A DNA stretch of 20,819 nt, taken from NCBI GenBank assembly GCA_041493035.1, contig JBGPYB010000082.1, forward strand, positions 1 to 20,819. Direction: 5' to 3'. The notes under the pieces were generated by a model. It was not told the DNA's origin, made no database searches, and worked only from the letters and a program-made list of their open reading frames with translations. Shown here in pieces: positions 6,252 to 13,786 of the stretch. Numbering within the stretch: position 1 is the first letter of the stretch; each line of letters begins with the position of its first letter. Source of the DNA: JBGPYB01 sp041493035 (lineage in GTDB: Bacteria > Acidobacteriota > Vicinamibacteria > Fen-336). Both the position numbers and the translations under genes were made by a program.

Positions 6252-6272
6252 GTTCCCGGGCCTCCCGGGAAC
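6252..6272. terminator. Hairpin at the end of the metal-resistance gene array
   Basis: GTTCCCGGG-cct-CCCGGGAAC forms a perfect 9-bp stem with a 3-nt loop, starting 5 nt past the stop codon of the outer-membrane protein gene on the minus strand. It lacks a U-tract, but position and stability fit a transcript end. Confidence 0.55.
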
Positions 6273-6277
6273 TGAGC

Positions 6278-7180
6278 CTACTTCGTCGGCTTCCCGAACG
6301 GATGCTCGAAGCTCAAGTACAGGAAGAGCGCGTTGTCGCCCTTGCTCGGCCCTAGACCGATGGGGAAGGCGACGCCGGGGACGATCTGGAGGCCGCTTTT
6401 GAAGTTGTAGGACCAGCGGATCCCCGGGCTTAGGAAGAACGTCTCCTGGTGCGCCGCGAGACCGGCGCCCACCGCGGTTTCCGCCCGCGCCCAGACCGTC
6501 TCCAGCATGAGGTTGAGACGGACCTGGGCGAGCCGGATGAGGCTCCAGCCGAGGTTGAAACTCCTTGTCGCCGCCCGCTCCCCGGACGCGCTCCGCGCGG
6601 AGGGGACAAAAGTGGCTCCCAGGTTGCCGTGGGTCACCCAGCGAGGAGCGAGGACCACACTCAAGGGCAGGCTCGCTTGCAGGCCGAGGCCCCCCGCCCC
6701 CAGCTGCTTCCGATAGCTGCCGGTGGGAAGGAGCAGACTGAGGCGCGGGGCGCAGGCCACCCGAGCTTCTCCGTCGCCGATCCATTGGTAGCGGTAGTTG
6801 ACGGCTAGATCGCCCAGGCCGTGCGCGGTCCCCTCCGCACCCTCGAGGGCGAGAAAGGGGAAGGTCCCGCTCAGCTGGTGGGTCTGGCCGCCCAGTGGCC
6901 ATTCCTGGGTGAACGTGTAGTTCCAGGCGCTGCCGTCCCAGGAGCGAGAGAAGGAGTTGATGTGCTGCACCACGTGGGGGTCCTGGTTGTAGGCCTCTTC
7001 CACGAGGAAGCTGTTGTCCTGGATGCCGGGCGGCTCGGGCGCTGGTTGGGCCCCCGTCTGGCCGAGCGCGGGTGTCGTCGCCAGGAACAGGCCGATGACC
7101 GCCGAGGCCCGCAGCACGGCGAGGATCCTACCGCGACGACCTCCTTTTGTCGTCTTCCTTGGCCCGACCCCGAGGCCCAC
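6278..7180 (-). CDS. Outer-membrane beta-barrel protein (MetA-pathway-of-phenol-degradation-like transporter family)
   Basis: A 300-aa reading frame with a signal peptide (hydrophobic AVIGLFLATTPALGQ, cleavage near residue 41). After it come alternating amphipathic strands with aromatic ends (LAVNYRYQWIGDGEARVACA, then APRLSLLLPTGSY) and a C-terminal strand ending FLYLSFEHPFGKPTK. The pattern matches the putative outer-membrane transporter family often annotated as MetA-pathway of phenol degradation. The start is uncertain. GTG at 7180 is used here; a strong AAAGGAGGT (7145-7137) lies inside the frame with no ordinary start nearby, and GTG at 7117 would give a cleaner signal peptide. It follows the lipoprotein gene by 18 nt and is the last gene of the array. 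A role in metal efflux or uptake across the outer membrane is inferred from context. Confidence 0.75.
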   Translation of the reverse strand: MGLGVGPRKTTKGGRRGRILAVLRASAVIGLFLATTPALGQTGAQPAPEPPGIQDNSFLVEEAYNQDPHVVQHINSFSRSWDGSAWNYTFTQEWPLGGQTHQLSGTFPFLALEGAEGTAHGLGDLAVNYRYQWIGDGEARVACAPRLSLLLPTGSYRKQLGAGGLGLQASLPLSVVLAPRWVTHGNLGATFVPSARSASGERAATRSFNLGWSLIRLAQVRLNLMLETVWARAETAVGAGLAAHQETFFLSPGIRWSYNFKSGLQIVPGVAFPIGLGPSKGDNALFLYLSFEHPFGKPTK

Positions 7181-7198
7181 GCACGCTGGTCTGAGACA

Positions 7199-7675
7199 TC
7201 AACGTCGCTCCGCCCCGGGAAGGCAGCGGCTGGCCTCGCCGGCGAGCGTGATCCAGTCGACCCGCGCTACACCGGCCTCCGAGTGGATGTGGACCGCGGT
7301 CTCGGTGGCCGCATCTCCGAGAGGCTCCACGCCACACTGAACCTCCGCCACCAACCGCTTCCGGTCGCTCCCGCGTCTCTTGAATTGGACGTAGTGCTTG
7401 ACCTCCATGACGAGGAGGCGCGGCTCTCCACGATCGACAGGCTGCTGGAACTCGTACCGTCCAGGCTTGAGCAGCTGGTCGACGAGCCAGGTCGGCTTCA
7501 CAAGGACAATGGTCCCATCCTGTCCCGGTCTTGCCACTTCCTCCAGGGCGCCGAGCTGTGACGGCTCTTGTTGAGAGGGCGTGCCGGACCTGCCGGCGCG
7601 GGAGGCGCAACCCTCGAGGAATCCGGCGACGCCGACCCACACGATGGTCGTCAGAAGCAGCTTGATCTTTTTCAC
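7199..7675 (-). CDS. Small lipoprotein of unknown function
   Basis: A 158-aa protein beginning MKKIKLLLTTIVWVGVAGFL followed by EGCAS: a basic N-terminus, hydrophobic stretch and lipobox-like cysteine at residue 23. The mature part has a strand-rich region (GTIVLVKPTWLVDQLLKPGRY, shortened here to the motif KPGRYEF, then LLVMEVKHYVQF). The PGxY motif recalls small periplasmic beta-sandwich proteins, but no family is recognised. The GTG start has GGAG 7 nt upstream. It precedes the outer-membrane protein by 18 nt, so the pair probably act together at the cell envelope. Confidence 0.7.
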   Translation of the reverse strand: MKKIKLLLTTIVWVGVAGFLEGCASRAGRSGTPSQQEPSQLGALEEVARPGQDGTIVLVKPTWLVDQLLKPGRYEFQQPVDRGEPRLLVMEVKHYVQFKRRGSDRKRLVAEVQCGVEPLGDAATETAVHIHSEAGVARVDWITLAGEASRCLPGAERR

Positions 7676-7700
7676 GTGCGACTCCGGAGGTCGAGGGTCC

Positions 7701-7728
7701 CAGGGGGCCGCGCGGCGGATGGGCGCGG
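7701..7728 (+). repeat. Direct repeat copy B (28 bp, pairs with 6127-6154)
   Basis: This is the second copy of the 28-bp repeat, in the gap between the DUF302 gene and the lipoprotein gene. It matches the copy at 6127 at 26 of 28 positions, including the first 18 without a mismatch. Confidence 0.55.
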
Positions 7729-7752
7729 GAGTGTCGTAGTGAACAACCGCAC

Positions 7753-8157
7753 CTACCCTGCCTCGACCATTCGAAGGGCGGCCTCCAGCAGCTTCTTGGC
7801 TTCGGCGGGCAACGTGGCTAGCGCTGCCGTGGACTCCGCACCCGCGATCCCGAACATCGCTTCCGGATCGAGGATGCTGACTTCGACGGCGTCACCGATG
7901 GCGCGGAGCGTCACGTTGCACGGGAGCAATAACCCGATCGAGCGGTCCGCGGACAGCGCCTGGTGCGCCAGCCGGGCATTGCACGCGCCCAGGATCAGGT
8001 ACGGCTCGAAGTCGGCGCCGATCTTCTCCTTGAGGGTCTTCTGGACGTTGATCTCGGTGAGGATACCAAAGCCCTGGCTCTTGAGCGCATCCGTGACCCT
8101 GGCCCGGACTTCCTCGAGCGAGCCCTTCACCATCGTCTGCATGCCGTAGCTTGCCAT
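7753..8157 (-). CDS. DUF302-family protein
   Basis: About 134 aa from ATG 8157. That start is chosen because GGAGG lies 6 nt upstream; an in-frame ATG at 8193 overlaps the ATPase stop (ATGA) and would add 12 residues. The pattern SLEEVRARVTDALKSQGFGI, then LGACNARLAHQAL and LLLPCNVTLRAIGDAVEVSI, is the DUF302 signature (an LGxCNP-like motif, here LGACNA, and PCN). DUF302 proteins are small dimeric cytoplasmic proteins often encoded next to metal-transport or redox genes; their biochemistry is not settled. The two cysteines in the conserved motifs could matter for metal or redox sensing. It is encoded directly downstream of the P1B-type ATPase. Confidence 0.9.
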   Translation of the reverse strand: MASYGMQTMVKGSLEEVRARVTDALKSQGFGILTEINVQKTLKEKIGADFEPYLILGACNARLAHQALSADRSIGLLLPCNVTLRAIGDAVEVSILDPEAMFGIAGAESTAALATLPAEAKKLLEAALRMVEAG

Positions 8158-8189
8158 CTCGTCCCTCCTGCTTTGAATGGACCGGGGCG

Positions 8190-10334
8190 TCATGCACGGA
8201 GCATCCGGAGCCCGCTCCCGATGACGACGAACTCGCTCAGCTCGTGGCCGAGCACCGCGACCGGCAACGTGAACACGCCCGCGATCGCGCCGACCACCAG
8301 CACGCCAATGACCAGCGCAGACAACGCCAGGTTCTGTCTCACCACCGATTGGGTCCGCTTCGCGAGGCGCAGGGCGTAGGCGATCTTCTCCAGGTCATCG
8401 CCCATCAGGGCGACGTCGGCGGTCTCCAGCGCGATATCGGTCCCGGCCGCGCCCATCGCGATGCCCACCGTCGCCTCGGCCAGCGCTGGTGCATCGTTGA
8501 CGCCGTCGCCCACCATGGCGACGTGTCCCTCCCGGGCTGCCAGCTCGCGCACCTTGGCGACCTTGCCCTCGGGGCTGAGGCCGGCATGGATCTCGTCCAC
8601 TCTGAGCTCGCGGGCGATCGCATGAGCTGTGCCTGGGTTGTCCCCAGTGAGCATGACGATCTTGCGGATGCCGGCCGCGCGCAGGTCCTGGAGGGCGTGG
8701 GCCGCGGCGGGACGGACGTTGTCGCGAAGCGCGATCAAGCCCCAGACACCGGCCTTGTCTCCCACGAGCGCGACCGTCTTGCCGTCTTCCTGGAGCCTCG
8801 CCAGGTCGGTGGCGACGGGGTCGTGGCTGACGCCGAGACGGGACTGGAACAGCTCCGGACTGCCGATGAAGACGGGAGGTCCCCCGACACGCGCCGTCGC
8901 TCCGGCTCCCGTTAGGGCCTGGAACTCAGAGACCTCGACCTGGAGGACTCCCAGCGCCTGCGCATGGCGGACGATCGCTCGCGCGAGGGGGTGTTCGCTC
9001 AGCCGCTCGATGCCCGCGGCCACGGCGAGCAGTCCGTCGGCGGCGCCGGCAAACGGGCCGGACGAGACGGCAAGCACGTCGGTGACCTCAGGCTCGCCCC
9101 GGGTGAGCGTCCCCGTCTTGTCGAGAGCGACGACCGTGACCTTGGCGAGTTCCTCCAGATAGACGCCCCCCTTGATGAGCACTCCCTGGCGCGCGCCGGT
9201 GCCGAGGGCAGCAACCAGTGTGATCGGGATGGAGATGACGAGCGCGCACGGCGCGGCGGCGACGACGAACACCGTGGCGCGGGCAATCCAGACGGACCAG
9301 GCGGCGCCGGCCAGGAGCGGTGGCAGGAGGGCCACGACGAAGGCCGCGAGCAGCACGAGGGGACTGTAGCGCGCGCCGAACCGCTCGATGAAGCGCTGGC
9401 TTTGGCCCTTCCGTTCCTGGGCCTCCTCGACCATCTGAACGATGCGCGCCAGCGTGTTGTCTCGGAAGGTCCGCGTCGCGCGCACCTCCAGAGCGCCCTG
9501 ACCGTTCAGGGTGCCGGCGAACACCGTGTCGCCGGCCTGCTTCTCGACGGGGACGCTCTCGCCGGTGACCGGCGCCTGGTTCACGGCCGATGCGCCGGCG
9601 AGTACGACGCCGTCGGTCGCCACGGCCTCGCCCGGTCGTGTGATGAAGACGTCGGCGACGCCAATCTCCTCCACCGGAAGCTCGATCTCGCGGCCCTCGC
9701 GCCGCACGAGGGCACGCTTGGGGCTGAGGTCCATGAGTGCCCTGACCGCGGAACGGGTCTTCTCCTCCGTGTAGCCCTCGGCCGCCTCCGAGATCGAATA
9801 GAGGAAGGCGAGCATGGCGCCTTCCGCGGCCTGCCCCATGAAGGTAGAGACCACAGCCGCCGTGCTCATCAGGAGCTCGATGCCGACGCGCCGTTCGAAG
9901 AGGAGGTCCTGCACCGCTTCGCGGCCGAAGAACCAGCCGCCGCTGAGGATCGCGACCAAGTAGAGCGTGAAGGACGCCGGCGCGGGCGCTCCCGCGACGG
10001 CCGCGAGCCATCCGATCAGGAGGAGCAGACCGGAGCCGGCGGACGTGAGCACCTTCGGGTTCCGCCACGGGCTCGGCGGGCCGGCATGCGCGGCCTCCCC
10101 CGGCGGGAAGCCCAGGGCCTCGAGTTTCCGCGTGATGGCGTCGGCAGTCGTGGCACCCGGCGCATGAGTCAGGCTGACCTTCGCGGCCTTGGGATAAACG
10201 CTGAGGGTAACCAGGCCCGGAAAGCCGTCGAGGCCCCTCTGGATGGCGCGAGCGTCGTGCTCGCAGTCAAGGTTGCTCACGCGGATCTCGAGGGCCGTGG
10301 CCGTCATTCGGTCGTTGGCGTCAGTGCCCGTCAT
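8190..10334 (-). CDS. P1B-type heavy-metal-transporting ATPase with APC motif
   Basis: A 714-aa cytoplasmic-membrane pump that exports metal ions using ATP. All core motifs are present: TGES (257-260), the phosphorylation site DKTGTLT with D405, the HP pair in SEHPL (H448-P449), TGDN near 563-566, and the hinge GDGVNDAP (609-616). The transmembrane metal site, CPC in Cu and Zn/Cd pumps, is APC (361-363). The last transmembrane segment has HE (H697, E698) in GHELSE, which recalls the HE-containing P1B-4 group that has SPC at the first site. The N-terminal HMA-like domain (about 14-77) has CEHD instead of CxxC and probably binds metal poorly. Substrate is therefore uncertain (Co, Zn, Cd or Fe more likely than Cu). 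The ATG overlaps the PII stop (ATGA), implying coupled translation. Confidence 0.95.
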   Translation of the reverse strand: MTGTDANDRMTATALEIRVSNLDCEHDARAIQRGLDGFPGLVTLSVYPKAAKVSLTHAPGATTADAITRKLEALGFPPGEAAHAGPPSPWRNPKVLTSAGSGLLLLIGWLAAVAGAPAPASFTLYLVAILSGGWFFGREAVQDLLFERRVGIELLMSTAAVVSTFMGQAAEGAMLAFLYSISEAAEGYTEEKTRSAVRALMDLSPKRALVRREGREIELPVEEIGVADVFITRPGEAVATDGVVLAGASAVNQAPVTGESVPVEKQAGDTVFAGTLNGQGALEVRATRTFRDNTLARIVQMVEEAQERKGQSQRFIERFGARYSPLVLLAAFVVALLPPLLAGAAWSVWIARATVFVVAAAPCALVISIPITLVAALGTGARQGVLIKGGVYLEELAKVTVVALDKTGTLTRGEPEVTDVLAVSSGPFAGAADGLLAVAAGIERLSEHPLARAIVRHAQALGVLQVEVSEFQALTGAGATARVGGPPVFIGSPELFQSRLGVSHDPVATDLARLQEDGKTVALVGDKAGVWGLIALRDNVRPAAAHALQDLRAAGIRKIVMLTGDNPGTAHAIARELRVDEIHAGLSPEGKVAKVRELAAREGHVAMVGDGVNDAPALAEATVGIAMGAAGTDIALETADVALMGDDLEKIAYALRLAKRTQSVVRQNLALSALVIGVLVVGAIAGVFTLPVAVLGHELSEFVVIGSGLRMLRA

Positions 10335-10693
10335 GGCCGGAGGGCAGCCTCACCCGACTCGCCGGTTCGGATCCGTTGCGCCAAGCTGACGGGCCCGGCG
10401 AAGATCTTCCCGTCTCCGGGGTGGCCGGTGTGCGCCGCCTGCCGGATCGCGTCGACGATCCCGACAACGTCCGAGGGGCGGCAGAAGACCTCGATCCGGA
10501 GACGGAGCTCGAAGGGGTCGACCTCCGCCTTCTCTCCCTCCCGCGGAGGATGCGCACGGGCGCAGCCGAAGCCTCGCACCTCCGAGACGCTCATGCCCGG
10601 GCAGCCCGGCAAGTTTCGGAGCGCGTCCACGACGACGTCGAGCTGGAACGGCTGGATATAGGCGACGACGAACGTCAGCGGAGCGGACTCCAT
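10331..10693 (-). CDS. PII-like signalling protein of the metal-efflux-associated group (PII-NG type)
   Basis: A 120-aa protein. The N-terminus (VVAYIQPFQLDVVVDAL, then MSVSEVRGFG) and the C-terminal signature (TGHPGDGKIFAGPVSLAQRI, then RTGESGEAAL) follow GlnB/GlnK closely. The T-loop has the standard length, but the uridylylated tyrosine (Y51 of GlnB) aligns with E52, so classical nitrogen control by uridylylation is unlikely. The nucleotide-site residues K96 (in DGKIF), R107 and R109 are kept. A PII subgroup linked to CusA/CzcA-type efflux genes is known (PII-NG). Its ATG overlaps the RND stop as TGATG, with GGAGGA inside the upstream gene, and its stop overlaps the ATPase ATG. It likely senses nucleotide state and modulates the pump(s) on either side. 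Confidence 0.9.
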   Translation of the reverse strand: MESAPLTFVVAYIQPFQLDVVVDALRNLPGCPGMSVSEVRGFGCARAHPPREGEKAEVDPFELRLRIEVFCRPSDVVGIVDAIRQAAHTGHPGDGKIFAGPVSLAQRIRTGESGEAALRP

Positions 10694-13600
10694 CACGCTC
10701 CTCCTTCCTGGTCCGCCTTTGGACGGCGGAAGAACGCATAGATCGTGGGCAGAATGAGCAGCGTCAGGGCGGTCGACGTGACGAGGCCTCCGATCACGAC
10801 GGTCGCCAGCGGCCGCTGCACCTCCGCGCCCGAGCCGGTGGCGAGCGCCATCGGCACGAAGCCGAGCGAGGCGACGAGGGCGGTCATCAGCACGGGCCTC
10901 ATGCGGAGCCCGCAGGCCCGGCGGAGGACCTCCTCGGGAGGCAGCCCCGTCCTCTGCTGGATGTCGCGGATCTGGGTCATGAGGACGACGCCGTTTAGAA
11001 CCGCGACTCCGAAGAGTGCGACAAAGCCCACACCGGCGGAGATCGAGAACGGAAGGCCGCGCGCGGCCAGCGCGAAGACGCCGCCCGTCGCCGCGAATGG
11101 GACGTTCAGGTAGATGAGCGCGGCCGGCTTCAGCGACCCGAACGTGAAGTAGAGCATTGCGAAGATGAGAGCGAGGGCAAGCGGGACGACGACGGCGAGA
11201 CGCCTCGTCGCCGCCTGGAGGTTTTCGAACTGCCCGCCCCAGCGAATGTAGTAGCCGGCGGGAAGCTGTACCTCGCGCCTGATGCTCTCCTCCGCCTCGG
11301 CCACGAAGGACGCGACGTCCCGGCCGCGAACGTTCAGCTCGACGACGATCCGGCGGCGCACCGCCTCGCGGGAGATCTGTGACGGTCCCGTGTCGAGCGC
11401 GATGTCCGCGAGCTGGCCCAGCGGGACCAAGGCACCTCCAGGGGAGGCCACGGGGACGTTGCCGAGGGCGTCGAGCGTGCGCGCCGTCTCGTCGTCGAAA
11501 CGGACGGCCAGGGAGAAGCGACGCTGGCCCTCGAAGACCGTGCCCACGATCCTCCCGGCCCGGGAGGCTTCCACCGTATCGAGAACGTCCCCCACCGAGA
11601 TGCCGTAGCGGGCGCAGCGGTCCCGGTCGACCCTGACGCGGATCACGGGTAGGCCCGAGGTCTGCTCGAGCCGCACGTCCTCCGCCCCGGGAACGCGCGC
11701 CACGACCCGGACAATCTCCTCTCCCTTCTGGCGGAGCGTGTCGAGGTCGTCGCCGAAGAGTTTGATCCCGATGTCGGACCGAACGCCGGCGACCAGCTCG
11801 TTGAAGCGCATCTCGATCGGCTGCAGGAACGAGTAGCCGACGCCGGGTACGGCCTCGTCCAGCGCCTTTTCCATCTTCTCGACGAGCTCCTCCTTGGTGC
11901 GGGCCGTCGTCCACTCCGACCTTGGCTTCAGGATCACGAAGACGTCGCCCTGCTCGATGCCCATGACGTCCGTGGCCAGCTCGGGGCTCCCCGACCGGCT
12001 CACCACCGTGATCGCCTCCGGGAACCTCTTGAGGACGCGCTCGATCCGCCCCGTGCTCGCGGCGACCTCCGAGATCGCCACCGACGCCGGGCGAATGGCC
12101 GTGATCGAGAGGTCGCCCTCGTCGAGCCGCGGGATGAACTCGCCCCCGAGCGTGAGCGCGAGCAGAGCTCCGGCAAGGACGACGAGGACGCCACCGGTGA
12201 CGACGTGTGCTCGGTGGGCGAAACAGAAGTCCAGAGCGCTCAGGTAGCGAGCACGGAGCCTCGCCACGAACCGAGGCTCGTGTTCGTGGCCCGTCTTCTT
12301 GAGGAAGAGGGACGCGAGGACTGGGGTGAGCGTGAGTGTCAGCAGCAGCGAGCCGACGAGAGCGAACACGACCGTCCACGCCATCGGCTTGAACATTTTC
12401 CCTTCGATACCGCCGAGGGTGAGGATGGGAAGGTACACGAGAATGATGATGCCGATGCCGAAGGCGATCGGCCGGATGACCTCGTGAGCGGCCTCGGCGG
12501 TGAGCTGTCGGACGGTCTTCCCATGCCCCTCGGGCTCGGAGAGACGACGGACGACGTTTTCCACGAGAACGACCGCGCCGTCCACGATCAGTCCGAAGTC
12601 GATCGCGCCGAGGCTCATCAGGTTGGCGGAGATCCGCGTCTCGACCATGCCCGAGAACGCCAGCAGCATGGAGAGTGGGATGGCGGACGCCACGATAAGG
12701 CCAGCCCGCACGTTCCCAAGGAAGGCGAAGAGCACGGCGACCACAAGCAACCCACCTTCGAGCAGGTTGATCTCGACCGTGCGGATGACGCGGCGCACGA
12801 AGATGGCGCGATCGTAGTACGGCACGATCCGGACCCCCTTGGGAAGGGACGGCTGCAGCTCTTCGACGGCCCTGCGGGTGCGTGTCGCAACCTGGAGGGC
12901 GTTCTCGCCTGCCAGCATCTGGACCAGGCCGATCACCGTCTCGCCCCGGCCGTCTGCTGTGGCGACGCCGATGCGCAGCATCGCTCCCTCCCGGACCTGC
13001 GCGACGTTGGCGACGGTGACGGGGGTCCCCCCCAGCCCGACCTTGAGGACGATCTTCTCGATGTCGGCGAGCGAAGACACGAGGCCTTCGCCGCGCACGA
13101 TGTACTGCTCGCGGTTGTGCTCGATGTACCCGCCGCCCGCGTTCATGCTGCCGCGCCCCACAGCCTCGAAGACCTCCTTCAGCGACAGGTTGTGAGCCCG
13201 GAGCCTCGCTGGGTCGACGACGACCTGGTATTGCTTCGGTAGACCACCCCACGCGTTGACCTCGGTCACACCCGGCACCGCGCGGAGGCGTGGGGCGATC
13301 ATCCAATCCAGAATCGTCCGGCGCTCCATCGGCGACACGCCTTCGCCCTCGACCGTGAACTGGAACACGTCGCCGAGACCGGTCGTGACCGGCCCCATCT
13401 CGGGGTTGCCGAGGCCGGCCGGGATCGCCTCTCGCGCCTGGACCAGACGCTCGGCCACGAGTTGGCGGGCGAAGTAGACGTCGACGCCGTCCTCGAAGAC
13501 AACGGTGACTGCGGAAAGCCCGTAGCGCGATATGGAGCGGATCTCCACGAGGCGTGGCAGGCCGTTCATCGCGGCCTCGATGGGGTAGGTCACGAACTGC

Positions 13601-13785
13601 TCCATCTCCACGGGCCCGAGGGCGGGCGCCTTGGTAAGGATCTGCACCTGGACGTTGGTGATGTCCGGCACGGCGTCGATCGGGAGTTGCGTGAGGGCGT
13701 AGCCGCCGCCCACGACGAGGAGAGCGACCGCGATCAGGACCAGCGGCCGGTTCTTGAGGCTGAAGTCGACGAGGCGACTCAGCAT
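10693..13785 (-). CDS. czcA: CzcA-type heavy-metal RND efflux pump
   Basis: A 1030-aa inner-membrane proton/metal antiporter forming the engine of a tripartite pump. It begins with a typical first transmembrane segment (VDFSLKNRPLVLIAVALL) and LPIDAVPDITNVQVQ, a hallmark of heavy-metal RND proteins. The proton-relay motif in TM4 is DFGLIVDGAVVLVEN (D396, D402, E409). Periplasmic porter domains (about 33-330 and 560-850) and the second group of membrane helices (about 860-1015) are complete, and length is normal. It lacks the CusA-type EMVETT segment; the equivalent stretch is SPELATDVMGIEQGDVF, as in the Co/Zn/Cd/Ni branch. It starts 1 nt after the adaptor gene ends. Substrate is inferred from family only. 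Confidence 0.96.
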   Translation of the reverse strand: MLSRLVDFSLKNRPLVLIAVALLVVGGGYALTQLPIDAVPDITNVQVQILTKAPALGPVEMEQFVTYPIEAAMNGLPRLVEIRSISRYGLSAVTVVFEDGVDVYFARQLVAERLVQAREAIPAGLGNPEMGPVTTGLGDVFQFTVEGEGVSPMERRTILDWMIAPRLRAVPGVTEVNAWGGLPKQYQVVVDPARLRAHNLSLKEVFEAVGRGSMNAGGGYIEHNREQYIVRGEGLVSSLADIEKIVLKVGLGGTPVTVANVAQVREGAMLRIGVATADGRGETVIGLVQMLAGENALQVATRTRRAVEELQPSLPKGVRIVPYYDRAIFVRRVIRTVEINLLEGGLLVVAVLFAFLGNVRAGLIVASAIPLSMLLAFSGMVETRISANLMSLGAIDFGLIVDGAVVLVENVVRRLSEPEGHGKTVRQLTAEAAHEVIRPIAFGIGIIILVYLPILTLGGIEGKMFKPMAWTVVFALVGSLLLTLTLTPVLASLFLKKTGHEHEPRFVARLRARYLSALDFCFAHRAHVVTGGVLVVLAGALLALTLGGEFIPRLDEGDLSITAIRPASVAISEVAASTGRIERVLKRFPEAITVVSRSGSPELATDVMGIEQGDVFVILKPRSEWTTARTKEELVEKMEKALDEAVPGVGYSFLQPIEMRFNELVAGVRSDIGIKLFGDDLDTLRQKGEEIVRVVARVPGAEDVRLEQTSGLPVIRVRVDRDRCARYGISVGDVLDTVEASRAGRIVGTVFEGQRRFSLAVRFDDETARTLDALGNVPVASPGGALVPLGQLADIALDTGPSQISREAVRRRIVVELNVRGRDVASFVAEAEESIRREVQLPAGYYIRWGGQFENLQAATRRLAVVVPLALALIFAMLYFTFGSLKPAALIYLNVPFAATGGVFALAARGLPFSISAGVGFVALFGVAVLNGVVLMTQIRDIQQRTGLPPEEVLRRACGLRMRPVLMTALVASLGFVPMALATGSGAEVQRPLATVVIGGLVTSTALTLLILPTIYAFFRRPKADQEGGA

Positions 13786-13786
13786 C

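Larger units (their letters stand above)
5670..6277. other. 608-bp gene-poor region between mobilization and metal-resistance blocks
   Basis: No reading frame here has both a ribosome site and protein-like composition. It contains a 12-bp hairpin (5755-5791), small GAA-loop hairpins (CGGCC-gaa-GGCCG at 5809-5821 and CCCC-gaa-GGGG at 5892-5902), one copy of a 28-bp repeat (6127-6154) and a terminator-like hairpin (6252-6272). The left end should hold the promoter for the SpoVG-like gene. The region could mark a junction between a mobile backbone and its metal cargo. Confidence 0.6.

Noticed and set aside
5693..6355. 220-aa plus-strand frame (and the overlapping 5865-6164 frame) in the gene-poor region
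   Set aside because: Low-complexity Arg/Gly/Ser-rich sequence, no good ribosome site, overlaps strong hairpins and runs into the outer-membrane protein gene on the other strand.
7128..7640. 170-aa minus-strand frame overlapping the lipoprotein gene
   Set aside because: Arg-rich shadow frame; the overlapping frame has a signal peptide, lipobox and ribosome site.
8964..10661. 565-aa open frame on the plus strand
   Set aside because: It is antisense to the P1B-type ATPase and PII genes, a common effect of high GC; no ribosome site or recognisable domain.
10331..13306. 991-aa open frame on the minus strand
   Set aside because: It is the +1/-1 frame shadow of the CzcA gene for most of its length (Arg/Gly/Pro-rich, no domain). 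Only its last 120 codons are a real gene, the PII-like protein starting at 10693.
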